DNA of 64,000 nt from an uncultured Arsenicibacter sp. (lineage in GTDB: Bacteria; Bacteroidota; Bacteroidia; Cytophagales; Spirosomataceae): the NCBI RefSeq assembly GCF_945952095.1, contig NZ_CAMFHL010000006.1, positions 15,911 to 79,910 on the forward strand, written 5' to 3'. The notes under the pieces are model-generated. The model worked only from the letters and a program-made list of their open reading frames with translations. It searched no databases and was not told where the DNA came from. A program made the position numbers and the translations under genes. This document shows, piece by piece, positions 42,772-52,563 of the stretch. The first letter of the stretch is position 1. Each line of letters starts with the position of its first letter.

Positions 42772-43623
42772 TCAGGCGGTTACCGGGCTTGCCAGCCATT
42801 TTTTCAGGTCTGCACTCCGGTACCGGCTGATGGTAACCGGCTCCGTGTCCTGATCTTTATGCAGGGCCGGCCGAAGCTCAACCTGAAGCTTACGGTTGGT
42901 ATCGTCCTGCAGGCTGGCAATCGCTGCCCGGTGAGCAATGATCTGCCGGTTGAGCTGGAAGAAAAAGGGTTCCGGCAGGTGCGGCCCGATTTGGGTGAGG
43001 GCATTGTAGGCCGTTATTACCTGTTGCCCGTCCGTTTTGAGCAGTAATACCAGCCCGTTAGCTGAATAAAAGTAAGCAATTTCGTCGGGAAGCAGTTGCA
43101 GGGTGCGGGTACCGGCGTCAATCAGTAACCGTTGCGTACCGGTGACGATGGGTGTTTCGGTGGTGGCGGGTCCTTGTCGCTTTTCCGTTTGCAGGAGCCG
43201 GAAGAGATAGCGCCCGACATAGGCCCCGTTGACGATAGTGGCTAGGGTGGTGCAGACAACGGCCCCTGTCAGCAGCAGGGCGGGCGTCGGCCACTGACCG
43301 GTGTAAGAGCGGATTGCTGCCGGAAAGATGATTGAGAACGTCAGCAGGGTGAGTATACCGCCAAGGCCGATTTGCCAGCGTAGCCGTCGGGTCGCGCCTT
43401 CGTAAAACGGAATGCGCCGGTCGAGCCAGTGAAAAAGCCGGAAGTTTACTTCCCAGCAGCAAAACATTACCGTCGCCACTGTCAGGAAATACGGCAGCGG
43501 GAAGGAATAACCGGGCTGAAAAGGAAACCGCCGGCCAAATACCACGTGCGACACAATAGTGGCCGCCACCGGAATGGCAACCAATCGCAACAGGGTATCT
43601 CGCCGGCGGTTAATGGATTCCAA
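42772..43623 (-). CDS. Membrane-anchored LytTR transcription regulator
   Basis: The 283-residue protein has four N-terminal TM helices (about 12-145) and a C-terminal LytTR domain (about 160-280) with IAYFYSANGLVLLLKTDG, FFQLNRQIIAHRAAI and YRSADLKKWL. Such LytTR proteins sense membrane state and act on DNA from the membrane. The canonical NYT motif of the LytTR is replaced by NGL. Its target is unknown; it is next to the NamZ gene and could regulate the neighbouring membrane genes. No receiver domain. Confidence 0.82.
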   Translation of the reverse strand: MESINRRRDTLLRLVAIPVAATIVSHVVFGRRFPFQPGYSFPLPYFLTVATVMFCCWEVNFRLFHWLDRRIPFYEGATRRLRWQIGLGGILTLLTFSIIFPAAIRSYTGQWPTPALLLTGAVVCTTLATIVNGAYVGRYLFRLLQTEKRQGPATTETPIVTGTQRLLIDAGTRTLQLLPDEIAYFYSANGLVLLLKTDGQQVITAYNALTQIGPHLPEPFFFQLNRQIIAHRAAIASLQDDTNRKLQVELRPALHKDQDTEPVTISRYRSADLKKWLASPVTA

Positions 43624-43631
43624 CGCGTTGA

Positions 43632-44855
43632 TTATTTATAGAGCAGGTATTTCTGCCGCATCTTCTTGTAGTTCGACAGGCCCGGCTCCCAGCTTTTCCG
43701 GATGTCGGCTTCCGGCGTACCGGCGATAATCTGTTTTTTCAGGTTTTCGGTGCCCGCGAGCTTGTCAAAGTTACCCATTTGTTTGCTGAAGCTCATATCG
43801 AAAAATTTCTCCTTTTCGGGGTAGGCATTATACAGGTCGATGAGCCATTTCAGGTTGATCTGCCGTGTTTTGTAAAACGTGCCGGTGTTGTATTCCCGCA
43901 GGTCGAGGCCGTAGCAATCATTGTTCTGGTGCAGCGGCGTTTCGCTCATGCCCGGAATGGATACCGGCTTAAACGAAAACGCATACTTGCCTTTCAGCGC
44001 CGGCGCGCCCAGTACGGTGAACGGGAAATGGGTACCCCGTCCCTGACTCACAATCGTGCCTTCGAACGGGCACAGGCTCGGGTAGAGCAGAATTGACTGT
44101 GGCGTGTTCAGGTTCGGCGACGGCGGTACCGGCAGCACATACGGCGTATCGTGGGTGTAATTGGCGACCTTAATAATTTTCAACTTACACTGCGCTTTGT
44201 TGGCCAGCCAGCCTTCGCCGTTCAGCATCTGCGCAAACTCACCGATGGTCATGCCGTGCGTAATCGGAATCCGGTGCCGGCCGATACCCGACCGCAGGTG
44301 ATCTTCCAGAATCGGCCCGTCGACGCAGAAGCCGTTAGGGTTCGGGCGGTCCAGAATCATCAGCTCCTTGCCGTTTTCGGCGCAGGCTTCCATCACGTAT
44401 TGCAGCGTGTTGATATAAGTATAAAACCGGCAACCCACGTCCTGCACATCGAAGATCATCAGGTCCAGGTCGGCCATGTCTTCCTTGCTGGGCTTATGGT
44501 GTTTACCGTAGAGCGAAATAATCGGAATCCCCGTTTTGGCATCGACCGCATCATCGACTTTAGCCCCGTTGCTGGCATTACCCCGGAAACCGTGTTCGGG
44601 CCCGAACACCTTAACGATCTTCACCCCGAGGCTGACCAGGCTGTCGACGCTCAGCTTATTGCCGATGATAGACGTCTGGTTCACGAGCATGCCTATGCGT
44701 TTGCCTTTCAGGTAAGGCAGGTATTGGGCGGTTTGGTCGGCACCGGTCACCGGCGCCTTGCGCTGCATAGCCTGCGGTCCGGTGATGGCCGGCGTCAGGG
44801 CCGGCAGCGTTGCCGTGGCGAGCAGCAGCGCCGAAAAGAAAGCAATGAATTTCAT
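43632..44855 (-). CDS. namZ: Exo-beta-N-acetylmuramidase NamZ (DUF1343)
   Basis: The 407-residue protein is a DUF1343/YbbC protein, now known to include exo-beta-N-acetylmuramidases (NamZ) that remove MurNAc from peptidoglycan fragments. Conserved segments include MLVNQTSIIGNK, VFGPEHGFRGNASNG, LMIFDVQDVGCRFYTY and ILDRPNPNGF; the C-terminal part has the family INLKWLIDLYNAYPEK. It has a signal peptide (KFIAFFSALLLATATLPA). A -7 element at 44879-44886 lies upstream of the ATG at 44855 and excludes the longer frame from 44912. Confidence 0.88.
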   Translation of the reverse strand: MKFIAFFSALLLATATLPALTPAITGPQAMQRKAPVTGADQTAQYLPYLKGKRIGMLVNQTSIIGNKLSVDSLVSLGVKIVKVFGPEHGFRGNASNGAKVDDAVDAKTGIPIISLYGKHHKPSKEDMADLDLMIFDVQDVGCRFYTYINTLQYVMEACAENGKELMILDRPNPNGFCVDGPILEDHLRSGIGRHRIPITHGMTIGEFAQMLNGEGWLANKAQCKLKIIKVANYTHDTPYVLPVPPSPNLNTPQSILLYPSLCPFEGTIVSQGRGTHFPFTVLGAPALKGKYAFSFKPVSIPGMSETPLHQNNDCYGLDLREYNTGTFYKTRQINLKWLIDLYNAYPEKEKFFDMSFSKQMGNFDKLAGTENLKKQIIAGTPEADIRKSWEPGLSNYKKMRQKYLLYK

Positions 44856-44878
44856 GTTTGTTGCAGAATAGGAAAGGA

Positions 44879-44886
44879 CAAAGGTA
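44879..44886 (-). promoter_or_regulatory. -7 element of the namZ promoter
   Basis: TACCTTTG on the minus strand matches TAnnTTTG, and a TTG at 44910-44912 is about 23 bases upstream. The predicted start near 44872 supports the ATG at 44855. Confidence 0.6.
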
Positions 44887-44934
44887 CAAAGAGAATACTG
44901 ACCGTTTATCAATGGTAATTGATATCAAAAAACT

Positions 44935-45142
44935 ATATATGTATGTGTGTGTTTTGTTTCACACCCATTTTTTGTTTCACGTACATATAATCAGGGTTTA
45001 TGTACTGGCTAAGCGGTTTAATGGACTTATGTACATGCTTTTTGGTGCTGCATATGGCTTTAGATAGCTTTGAAGTTGATTCGGTAAGCAGATTAGTCAA
45101 CAAAAAGACGTTTGTAAGCCTGTTATTATAACGTACATGTAC
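44935..45142. promoter_or_regulatory. Upstream region of the giant surface gene with repeated TTTTGTTTCAC and GTACAT words
   Basis: The gap between divergent namZ and the surface gene holds no gene. It has a GTGTG/CACAC hairpin (44947-44964), two TTTTGTTTCAC words, and four GTACA/TGTAC sites, including the palindrome GTACATGTAC at 45133-45142, close to the translation start. These are candidate operators, for example for a LytTR or other regulator. Confidence 0.35.
45041..45072 (+). promoter_or_regulatory. Promoter of the giant beta-helix protein gene
   Basis: TTTG at 45041-45044 and TAGCTTTG at 45065-45072, 20 bases apart, match the Bacteroidota consensus with the same spacing as the rnpB promoter. 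Transcription would start near 45079, giving a leader of about 79 bases. Confidence 0.75.
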
Positions 45143-45157
45143 TATAACCAACTTTAA

Positions 45158-48100
45158 ATGAACACACAATCTTTACTTGCTTTAAGTAGCTCTTCGGGCC
45201 ATTGGTTTACTTGGCAAAGAGTCAGGCCACGCTTTTATTTTCGGTTTATTTGTTTTGCTTTATTGATGGCTGTCGGGTTATGGCAGTCTGCAGAAGCACA
45301 GATTGTGCAACGACCAAAAAAGCAATCGGTCGTTAAGAATGCGCCTTTGCCCACATTATCGGTTTCAATTATACCCTCGTCTTCTGTATATACAGAAGGG
45401 CAAAGCGTTACAGTTACTTTTTCAGGGGGGACGGCAGGACAGGTATATGGGATCAGTATTTATGACGTTACAGATACGGATTATATGAATCCGCTGTCAA
45501 AAGCAACCTTGGTGCCTAGCTCTGATCCGATGAGTAATACCGTTTTAGGAGGAAGCGGGGCTTATTTTATCGCCACCTTTGATGCGGGTTCATCTTCATC
45601 TCTTAATCTGGTTTTTGATGTATTTAATTATTATAACATCAATGACTACGGTGATAGCCAGTCGTTTGCGATTGTTGCCCCGGTCTCTACGCCGGTTTTC
45701 TGTAATACGGTCGCTTATGTAACCCCGGCCGGTGCCGGTACCAAAAACGGCAGCAGCTGGGACAATGCCCTGCCCGGCACACAGCTTGCACAAGCCTTAT
45801 CAACGGCCTGTGCCAACACAACCTTCTTGGTCGGCAGTGGCGTGTATAAACCAACGACCGGCGCTGACCAGACGGCCAGTTTTTCAATCGCGTCGGGTGT
45901 GCAGGTATATGGCGGGTATGTGGTATCCGGAAATACGGCCACGCGCCAGACATTTGTGGTCGGCACGCCGGCCAGTACTACGCTCTCGGGTGACATCGGT
46001 ACGTCGGTGTCTACGGACAATAGCTATCGGGTTGTAGAAATCATTGGAACAGCTGCCGGCACCCGGCTGGATGGAATTGTGATAACCGGAGCGCGTGGCG
46101 ATGCTGTTAATCAAAGCGGGGGTGGTATTTACAGTACTGGTGCCAGCTTTACACTTGCCAACGCAACACTGACCGATAATGCCGCTAATCATGGTGGAGC
46201 CGTATATATGCAGGGCGGAAACCTGTTTATCACAGGGACGAATGTTACGCGGAATACGGCAAACAATAATGGCGGCGCGCTGTATTTTACCAATGCGGCA
46301 ACGTTCGTATTAGACAACAGCTCACTTTCAGATAACAGATCGATTAACAGTAACGGCGGTGCTGTCTATACCGGTAGTAGCCTTACGGTTTCGGTTACCA
46401 GCAGTACAATCGGGCAGAACTCGGCTCCGTCTGAAGGCGGGGCTTTCCGGGTGAACGGAAGCGTTAATCTGGTTATGACAGGCAGTAAAGTAGTGGCCAA
46501 CTCGTCTGTAAACAGTAATGGTGGGGTGTTTAAAATTTCGGGCGGCCTAACGGCAACCATTACCAGCAGCAGTATCAACCAGAATAGTTCCAGATACAAC
46601 GGTGGATGCTTTGATGCCTCAAGTGCAGTCAATCTGACGCTTGCCAACAGCGCGTTTATCGGAAACGTATCCGGGAGCAGCAGCGGTGGAGTGGTCAATA
46701 GCACTGGTGGCGGCCTGACAGCAGTTATTACCAGCTGCAGTATCAGCCAGAACTCATCCAGCTACGGTGGCGGGTTTGCTAATTTGTCAGGGGCTGTCAG
46801 TCTGACGGTCACGGACAGTGATTTATCGGGCAATAACTGTACAAGTAGTAATGGCGGGGTAATTAATACCAGCTCAACTATAAATGCGGTTATCAATAAC
46901 ACACAGATCCGGCAGAACGTAGCAAACAGTAACGGAGGTGTGTTCAAGGCTGACGGATCCATGAACCTAACGCTCTCAAACAGCAACCTTTCGCAAAATA
47001 TCGCTCGTAACAGTAACGGTGCTGCTGTTTATGCAAGTAGCCTGACGGCAGTACTGACCAGTTGTACGATCAGTCAGAATACGGCGAATGCGAGTGGGGG
47101 GGCGCTTTACATTCAGGGCGTAGCTGCGTTGACGGTCACGAATGGTGATATGAACAATAACAGTTCATCCAATGGTAATGGCGGATTTTTATACGCCCAG
47201 TCCGATGTAAATCTAGTGATGGATGGGGTCAGACTGGAGCAGAACAACGCTAATTACTCAGGAGGAGTTGTTTACTCATCAGGCTTTGGTACTTTCTCTG
47301 CCAATAACAGCGTATTTAAACAAAACAGGGTTATAGCTAACTATAGCAATGGCGGGGTATTTTACTTTAGCACCGGTGTGAATGCTACCATTACCAGCAG
47401 CTCAGCCATCCAGAATACTGCTACAGCTTCAGGAGGGGTAATCTCTGCGGGCTACATATCAGGGCGGTTAGTCATTAGCAATAGTCTGTTTTCGCAAAAT
47501 CAGGTTACGCAAAACGGTAACGGTGGTGTAATGTATGTCGCTTCTCCTTTGACTGCTACCATTACCAGCACAACCATGAGCCAGAATACATCGCCTAACG
47601 GAGGGGCCGCTATCGCGGCGTCATCAGGGTCAACGACCTTCGTTACCGATAATTCATACTACACCGACAACGTGGTAGTTCAGGGCGGAACCGGTGGTGC
47701 CCTGTATCTGAACGGCGGTATTACGTGCATTAAAAACAGCGTATTTACCGGAAATACCTGTCCGAATCCGGGGGGAGCTATCTATATTGGCTCACCGACA
47801 TCGCTCACCATGGCGAATACGCTTGTTAAACAGAATACCGTATGGCAAAATGGCCCGGGCGGTGGTTTGTATCTGACCCTCGCAACCGGCAATATTACCA
47901 GCACGACCATTAGCCAGAATACAGCGGTAAATGGCCAGGGAGGCGGTCTTTATGTAAGTGGCCCCGGCACCCTGACGTTGGCCAACAGCCTGATCGATCA
48001 GAACGTTTCTTCTGCCAGTGATGGGGGAGGACTCTATGCCACAGGCGGTACGTATCTGGCAAGCTCAACCATTTCGCAGAACATCGCTCCGCAAGGACTG

Positions 48101-49954
48101 GGTGGTGGCATTTATGTGTCCGGCAATGGACAGATGACAAACTGCGTTGTCACGCAGAATAGTGCGCTAAGCGGCGGAGGTATTGTGAGTGAGGGTAATG
48201 AATTCACGTTTGTGAATAACCTGCTTACTGGTAATGCCGCTTCAGAAAGCGGTGGGGCTATATTGACCGATGCAGCGATCACAGCGGTTAACCAAACTAT
48301 CTCCGGCAACAGCGCCCCGACGGGTAGCGCGATATCGGTGCTGGGAATGGGTGTACTTGACCTGAAAAACAGCATTGTCTGGAACAACGCTACACCGGCC
48401 AACAGCTTCTCGGTGGATGCAACCGCTTCGCTTTCGCTGACCAACAGTATCAGCGACCCGGCAGCAACTGGCTTTGGTAATGGTGGCAACAACAAAACAA
48501 ATAATCCGCTGTTCAAGAATCCGGCAGCGGGTGACTTTTCGCTGAATGCCTGCTCACCGGCCATCAATGCCGGTACAGATGCGGCCAACACGACGACGAC
48601 TGATCTGGCCGGGCTAAACCGGAAGGCCGGTACGATTGATATGGGCGCCTTTGAGTTTCAGGGTTCACCGGTAGCCTTAACGCTGACGGCTGCGGCCTCG
48701 AAGACACTGGCATGTACGGGCGAAATTCTTCCGCTGACAGCAACCCTGAGCGGCGGCACCAGCCCGAACAGCTACAGCTGGACAACCAACAGTACGGGCG
48801 TAACGTTGCCGTCGTCGGCCACGGGTTCTCCGTTATCGGTTACGTTGACGGGCGCGGGCCAGAAGTCATTCACGGTAACCGGTCAGGATGCGGGCGGTTG
48901 TGCGGCAACGCCGGTCGTGGTTAGTGTGAGTGTTGTAAATGGTGTTAGTATTACCACTCAGCCGGTAGCTTCGTCGGCGGTGTGTGTCGGTGTTGCGGTG
49001 AGTGTACCGGTCAGCGTGACAGGCGATGTTGTTAGTCAGCAGTGGTATAAAAACGGCAGTCCGGTAAGCAGTCAGACGGCGACTATGCTGAGCCTGACGG
49101 CGGCAACAGCTAATGCAGGCAACTATCAGTTGATTATTCAGACCAGCGGTTGTGGTAGCCTCACAAGCTCGACGTTTAGCCTGACCGTTAGTGAAGTGGC
49201 TGCTATTACCTCGCAGCCGGCGGCAGCTTCGGTTGTTTGCGTCGGAACAGCAGTTAGTGTTCCCGTGAGCGTTACCGGTGCGGGCGCTACCTATCAGTGG
49301 TACAAAGGTGGTTCGCCGGTAAACGGACAGACAATGGCTACACTGAGTCTGCCATCGGCTACTGTTAACGATGCCGGTTCATACTCACTGGTGATTACCG
49401 GAGGCTGCAACAGCGTAACGTCAACGGCGTTCAGCCTGACGGTGAATGCTGCACCTGTGGTAACGATCAATCCGTCGACAACCACCATCGCCGGTGGGCA
49501 GTCGGCAACGCTGACCGCTTCGGGGGCAGCCAGCTACACCTGGAGTACAGGATCAAACCTGACGGCAATCAGCGTTTCTCCGACGCAGGAAACGGTATAT
49601 ACGGTGACGGGCAGCAGCAACGGCTGTATTGGTACCGCAACGGCAACCGTTTCGGTAACTTGTAACAGCTCGGTAGTAGCCGATGCCGTTTCCATTACGC
49701 AGAACCTCGTGTTGGGCGGTGGCAACTGCGCGGTTTCGTTACAGGGGTATGGGTTTGGCAATGCGTTTACGATGACAGGGCCAAATGGCTATGTCTACAG
49801 CTCCGTGTACCGGAAGTCCGGCTTCTACACGGTAAATGCGCTGAAGGTTACGCAACCCGGCACGTATACCATGAATACAAGCTACACCGACGCCTGCGGG
49901 CGGGTTTCGACCGATACGGTGACGTATGTAGTGACGGGCGAAGCGTGTAAGTAA
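45158..49954 (+). CDS. Giant surface protein: beta-helix, choice-of-anchor Q, Ig-like repeats and novel C-terminal domain
   Basis: The 1598-residue protein has a long signal peptide (about 28-48, FRFICFALLMAVGLWQSAEA), an N-terminal beta domain, then from about 190 a right-handed parallel beta-helix (AYVTPAGAGTKNGSSWDNA, then repeats of the NNGGALYFTN, SNGGVFKADG and SGGALYIQG type up to about 1060). At about 1110-1170 it has the choice-of-anchor Q ending (NPAAGDFSLNACSPAINAG ... GTIDMGAFEF). From 1171 it has a beta-sandwich, two Ig-like domains with QWYK motifs, a PKD-like domain and a C-terminal domain (1500-1598) with four Cys. This last 428-residue stretch is collinear with that of the next gene. 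No type IX sorting domain is seen. It is probably a surface adhesin. Confidence 0.85.
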   Translation: MNTQSLLALSSSSGHWFTWQRVRPRFYFRFICFALLMAVGLWQSAEAQIVQRPKKQSVVKNAPLPTLSVSIIPSSSVYTEGQSVTVTFSGGTAGQVYGISIYDVTDTDYMNPLSKATLVPSSDPMSNTVLGGSGAYFIATFDAGSSSSLNLVFDVFNYYNINDYGDSQSFAIVAPVSTPVFCNTVAYVTPAGAGTKNGSSWDNALPGTQLAQALSTACANTTFLVGSGVYKPTTGADQTASFSIASGVQVYGGYVVSGNTATRQTFVVGTPASTTLSGDIGTSVSTDNSYRVVEIIGTAAGTRLDGIVITGARGDAVNQSGGGIYSTGASFTLANATLTDNAANHGGAVYMQGGNLFITGTNVTRNTANNNGGALYFTNAATFVLDNSSLSDNRSINSNGGAVYTGSSLTVSVTSSTIGQNSAPSEGGAFRVNGSVNLVMTGSKVVANSSVNSNGGVFKISGGLTATITSSSINQNSSRYNGGCFDASSAVNLTLANSAFIGNVSGSSSGGVVNSTGGGLTAVITSCSISQNSSSYGGGFANLSGAVSLTVTDSDLSGNNCTSSNGGVINTSSTINAVINNTQIRQNVANSNGGVFKADGSMNLTLSNSNLSQNIARNSNGAAVYASSLTAVLTSCTISQNTANASGGALYIQGVAALTVTNGDMNNNSSSNGNGGFLYAQSDVNLVMDGVRLEQNNANYSGGVVYSSGFGTFSANNSVFKQNRVIANYSNGGVFYFSTGVNATITSSSAIQNTATASGGVISAGYISGRLVISNSLFSQNQVTQNGNGGVMYVASPLTATITSTTMSQNTSPNGGAAIAASSGSTTFVTDNSYYTDNVVVQGGTGGALYLNGGITCIKNSVFTGNTCPNPGGAIYIGSPTSLTMANTLVKQNTVWQNGPGGGLYLTLATGNITSTTISQNTAVNGQGGGLYVSGPGTLTLANSLIDQNVSSASDGGGLYATGGTYLASSTISQNIAPQGLGGGIYVSGNGQMTNCVVTQNSALSGGGIVSEGNEFTFVNNLLTGNAASESGGAILTDAAITAVNQTISGNSAPTGSAISVLGMGVLDLKNSIVWNNATPANSFSVDATASLSLTNSISDPAATGFGNGGNNKTNNPLFKNPAAGDFSLNACSPAINAGTDAANTTTTDLAGLNRKAGTIDMGAFEFQGSPVALTLTAAASKTLACTGEILPLTATLSGGTSPNSYSWTTNSTGVTLPSSATGSPLSVTLTGAGQKSFTVTGQDAGGCAATPVVVSVSVVNGVSITTQPVASSAVCVGVAVSVPVSVTGDVVSQQWYKNGSPVSSQTATMLSLTAATANAGNYQLIIQTSGCGSLTSSTFSLTVSEVAAITSQPAAASVVCVGTAVSVPVSVTGAGATYQWYKGGSPVNGQTMATLSLPSATVNDAGSYSLVITGGCNSVTSTAFSLTVNAAPVVTINPSTTTIAGGQSATLTASGAASYTWSTGSNLTAISVSPTQETVYTVTGSSNGCIGTATATVSVTCNSSVVADAVSITQNLVLGGGNCAVSLQGYGFGNAFTMTGPNGYVYSSVYRKSGFYTVNALKVTQPGTYTMNTSYTDACGRVSTDTVTYVVTGEACK

Positions 49955-50077
49955 TAATGGTAGCAATATAGGATGGCAGGGAGGCGAGTTCAACGGTATT
50001 GAGAAACAGCTCATTACCGTTGGACTTACCTTATATTGACATAACTAACACATGAAATTTTACTAGTAAAGAGGTTT

Positions 50078-52474
50078 ATGAAAAAGGTTGGAGATTTACT
50101 CAATCCTTATAGAAGCAGTAACGTCTGTATAAGGATTGCTATTCTGTTTGTGCTGGTGAGCAGCGTTTATGTGCAGGCATATGCACAGACAACAACGAAT
50201 TTAACATACACCGGATCGCCACAGACCTGGACTGTTCCCGGTGGTGTTTCCAGCGTAACCGTTGTGGCTTATGGCGCCGGTGGTTCTGAAGGGTCAGTTG
50301 GTTTTGATCGGTCAAGAGGTGGGAAAATTACGGCTACTCTTGCTGTGACGGCAGGACAGGTTATGCACATCTATATTGGTGGAAAAGGCGTTGGAAAAAC
50401 CGGAGGTTACAACGGTGGAGGGACCGCTGAACTAACGTATACAGGAGGAGGTGGTGGTGGCGCAACCGATATCCGAATTAATGGTACAGGGTTGGGTAAC
50501 CGTGTACTGGTTGCCGGCGGCGGTGGCGGTGCCGGCTTTGAGGATGCCGCCGGTGGTGACGGCGGGGGGCTGACCGGTGGAAACGGGATTGATTATAACG
50601 CGCAGGGAACCGGAGGAAAAGGTGGCACACAAAGCGCCGGCGGAGCTGCCGGAACCGGTAATGACCTGAATGGCTTTCCGGGTGTATTAGGGACCGGAGG
50701 CGCGGGAAGATCATTGACCGGATCCGGCGGTGGCGGTTACTATGGAGGGGGCAGCGGCGGACGTTATTACGAACCTGCAGGGCGCTCGCTGGGAGCTGGC
50801 GGCGGCGGCGGCAGTTCTTATGCGTCGGCTACGTTGTGTACAAATGTTCTGCATGGTAAGGCACTTGCTTATGCAGATGGTGCAATGAGTATAGCTTATC
50901 TCTGTACCGGCACTGTTACGCCAACAGTTTCGGTATCGGCCAATCCGGGGACTGCCATTACCACAGGTACAAGTGTTACCTTTAGCGCAACCCCGACCGA
51001 AGGGGGAGTCGCGCCGGCGTTTAAATGGTATAAAAATAATCTTGAAATCAGCGGTCAGCTATCGGCTACATATGTAGCCGATGGTTTGGCCGATCAGGAT
51101 GTTATTTATTGTGAACTGGAAAGTAAGGCTCCCTGCGCGTCGCCTGCTCTGGTGACCAGTAATAGCCTGACAATGGATGTTTCCTCACTGGCTGTAACAA
51201 CCGCTGCCAGCCCCTTAACAATATGTGCCGGTAACTCGGCGGCATTGTCTGTGACGGCAACCGGCGGCACGGCACCCTATAGTTTCACCTGGATCGCTCC
51301 GGCATCGGCAGTCATTACAGGTTCGGCCAACGGAACGGCTGCAACCGGAACCATTAATACCGGCGCCTCCGGCGTTCAGACATTTACCGTGCTTGTTTCT
51401 GACGCGGGGCAACCCTCGCCGGTAACGTCTTCTGCTACCGTCAGCGTTTCCGTTGTGGGGATTAATATCACAAAACAACCGGCTTCCGCCTCGGCGGTGT
51501 GTGCCGGAACGCCAGTCACGGTGCCGGTCAGTGCCAGCGGCGCCATAAGTGCCTGGCAGTGGTATAAGGGAACTACACCGGTCGATGGCCAGACAACGGC
51601 AACCCTGAGCCTGACAAATCCGGCCATTACCGATTCCGGGGAGTATCGGCTGGTTATTACGGGGGATTGTAACAGCGTGACAACAACCGCACTAACGCTC
51701 ACGGTCGGAGAATCCGTTGCCGTGACGGCAGAACCGGCGGCGCAGTCGGTCGTCTGTGCCGGAGCGTCTGTATTTGTGCCGGTCAGTACAACCGGAGCCG
51801 GTAGTACAATACAGTGGTATAAGGGAACTACACCGGTCATTAGCCAAACGGCAGCGACGCTATCTCTGCAAAATGTTACAACGGATGAGGCCGGTATTTA
51901 CCGGCTGGTCGTATCCGGTGGCTGCAACAGTGTAACATCGGCCGCGTTCAGCCTGAGTGTGAATACGGCACCTGTCATCAGTGTCAATCCGTCATCAACA
52001 CTCATAACCGGAGGCAGCAGCGTTCTGCTGACGGCAAGTGGCGGTGAGAGTTATATCTGGAGTACGGGGGCGAGCCTGACCGCGATTTCAGTGTCACCGG
52101 TTACGACGTCGGAGTATACCGTATCGGCCATGGGAGCAAATAGTTGTGTCGGGCATGCATCGACTATCGTTTCGGTAACCTGTTCAGCGCTCGCACCGGC
52201 CAAAGCCATCTCAACGACGGTAGCAACTAGTTTAGGCGCGGGTAACTGCGCTGTTGTGGCCGAAGCGCAGGGAACGGGCAGTAGCTTTACCTTTGTCGGA
52301 CCGGAGGGCTATGTCTACAGCAGTGTATATCGCCGCGCCGGCACCTATACCGTGAAAGCAGGGAACATTACCAAACCCGGAATCTATACCTTTACGGCGT
52401 CGGCAAGCAATACCTGCGGGCAGGTGAGCAGTGATTCGATTACGTATATTGTAACGGGATCTGCCTGTCCATAA
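50078..52474 (+). CDS. Large surface protein: ALK/LTK-like glycine-rich domain, Ig-like repeats and novel C-terminal domain
   Basis: The 798-residue protein has a signal peptide (about 15-36) and a glycine-rich domain (about 45-270, with VVAYGAGGS, GGGGGGATDIR and VLVAGGGGGAG), which resembles the ALK/LTK glycine-rich region found in animal receptors and some bacteria. An Ig-like domain (about 285-370) follows, then the module shared with the preceding gene: a beta-sandwich, two Ig-like domains with QWYKGTTPV, a PKD-like domain and the Cys-containing C-terminal domain (700-798). The gene is 123 bases after the previous one, with a CAACGGTA/TACCGTTG inverted repeat in between, and ends at a strong terminator. 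It is probably exported and surface-located. Confidence 0.85.
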   Translation: MKKVGDLLNPYRSSNVCIRIAILFVLVSSVYVQAYAQTTTNLTYTGSPQTWTVPGGVSSVTVVAYGAGGSEGSVGFDRSRGGKITATLAVTAGQVMHIYIGGKGVGKTGGYNGGGTAELTYTGGGGGGATDIRINGTGLGNRVLVAGGGGGAGFEDAAGGDGGGLTGGNGIDYNAQGTGGKGGTQSAGGAAGTGNDLNGFPGVLGTGGAGRSLTGSGGGGYYGGGSGGRYYEPAGRSLGAGGGGGSSYASATLCTNVLHGKALAYADGAMSIAYLCTGTVTPTVSVSANPGTAITTGTSVTFSATPTEGGVAPAFKWYKNNLEISGQLSATYVADGLADQDVIYCELESKAPCASPALVTSNSLTMDVSSLAVTTAASPLTICAGNSAALSVTATGGTAPYSFTWIAPASAVITGSANGTAATGTINTGASGVQTFTVLVSDAGQPSPVTSSATVSVSVVGINITKQPASASAVCAGTPVTVPVSASGAISAWQWYKGTTPVDGQTTATLSLTNPAITDSGEYRLVITGDCNSVTTTALTLTVGESVAVTAEPAAQSVVCAGASVFVPVSTTGAGSTIQWYKGTTPVISQTAATLSLQNVTTDEAGIYRLVVSGGCNSVTSAAFSLSVNTAPVISVNPSSTLITGGSSVLLTASGGESYIWSTGASLTAISVSPVTTSEYTVSAMGANSCVGHASTIVSVTCSALAPAKAISTTVATSLGAGNCAVVAEAQGTGSSFTFVGPEGYVYSSVYRRAGTYTVKAGNITKPGIYTFTASASNTCGQVSSDSITYIVTGSACP

Positions 52475-52496
52475 AGCAGCTATCAATGCCTATACC

Positions 52497-52532
52497 AAAA
52501 AGAGCCCCGGGCAACTGTCCGGGGCTCTTTTT
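52497..52532. terminator. Bidirectional terminator
   Basis: A perfect 14-bp inverted repeat (AAAAAGAGCCCCGG, 52497-52510 with 52519-52532) with A and T tracts on either side, between convergent genes. Confidence 0.9.
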
Positions 52533-52563
52533 ATGCATGTAACATATAGATACAGGTAATTGC

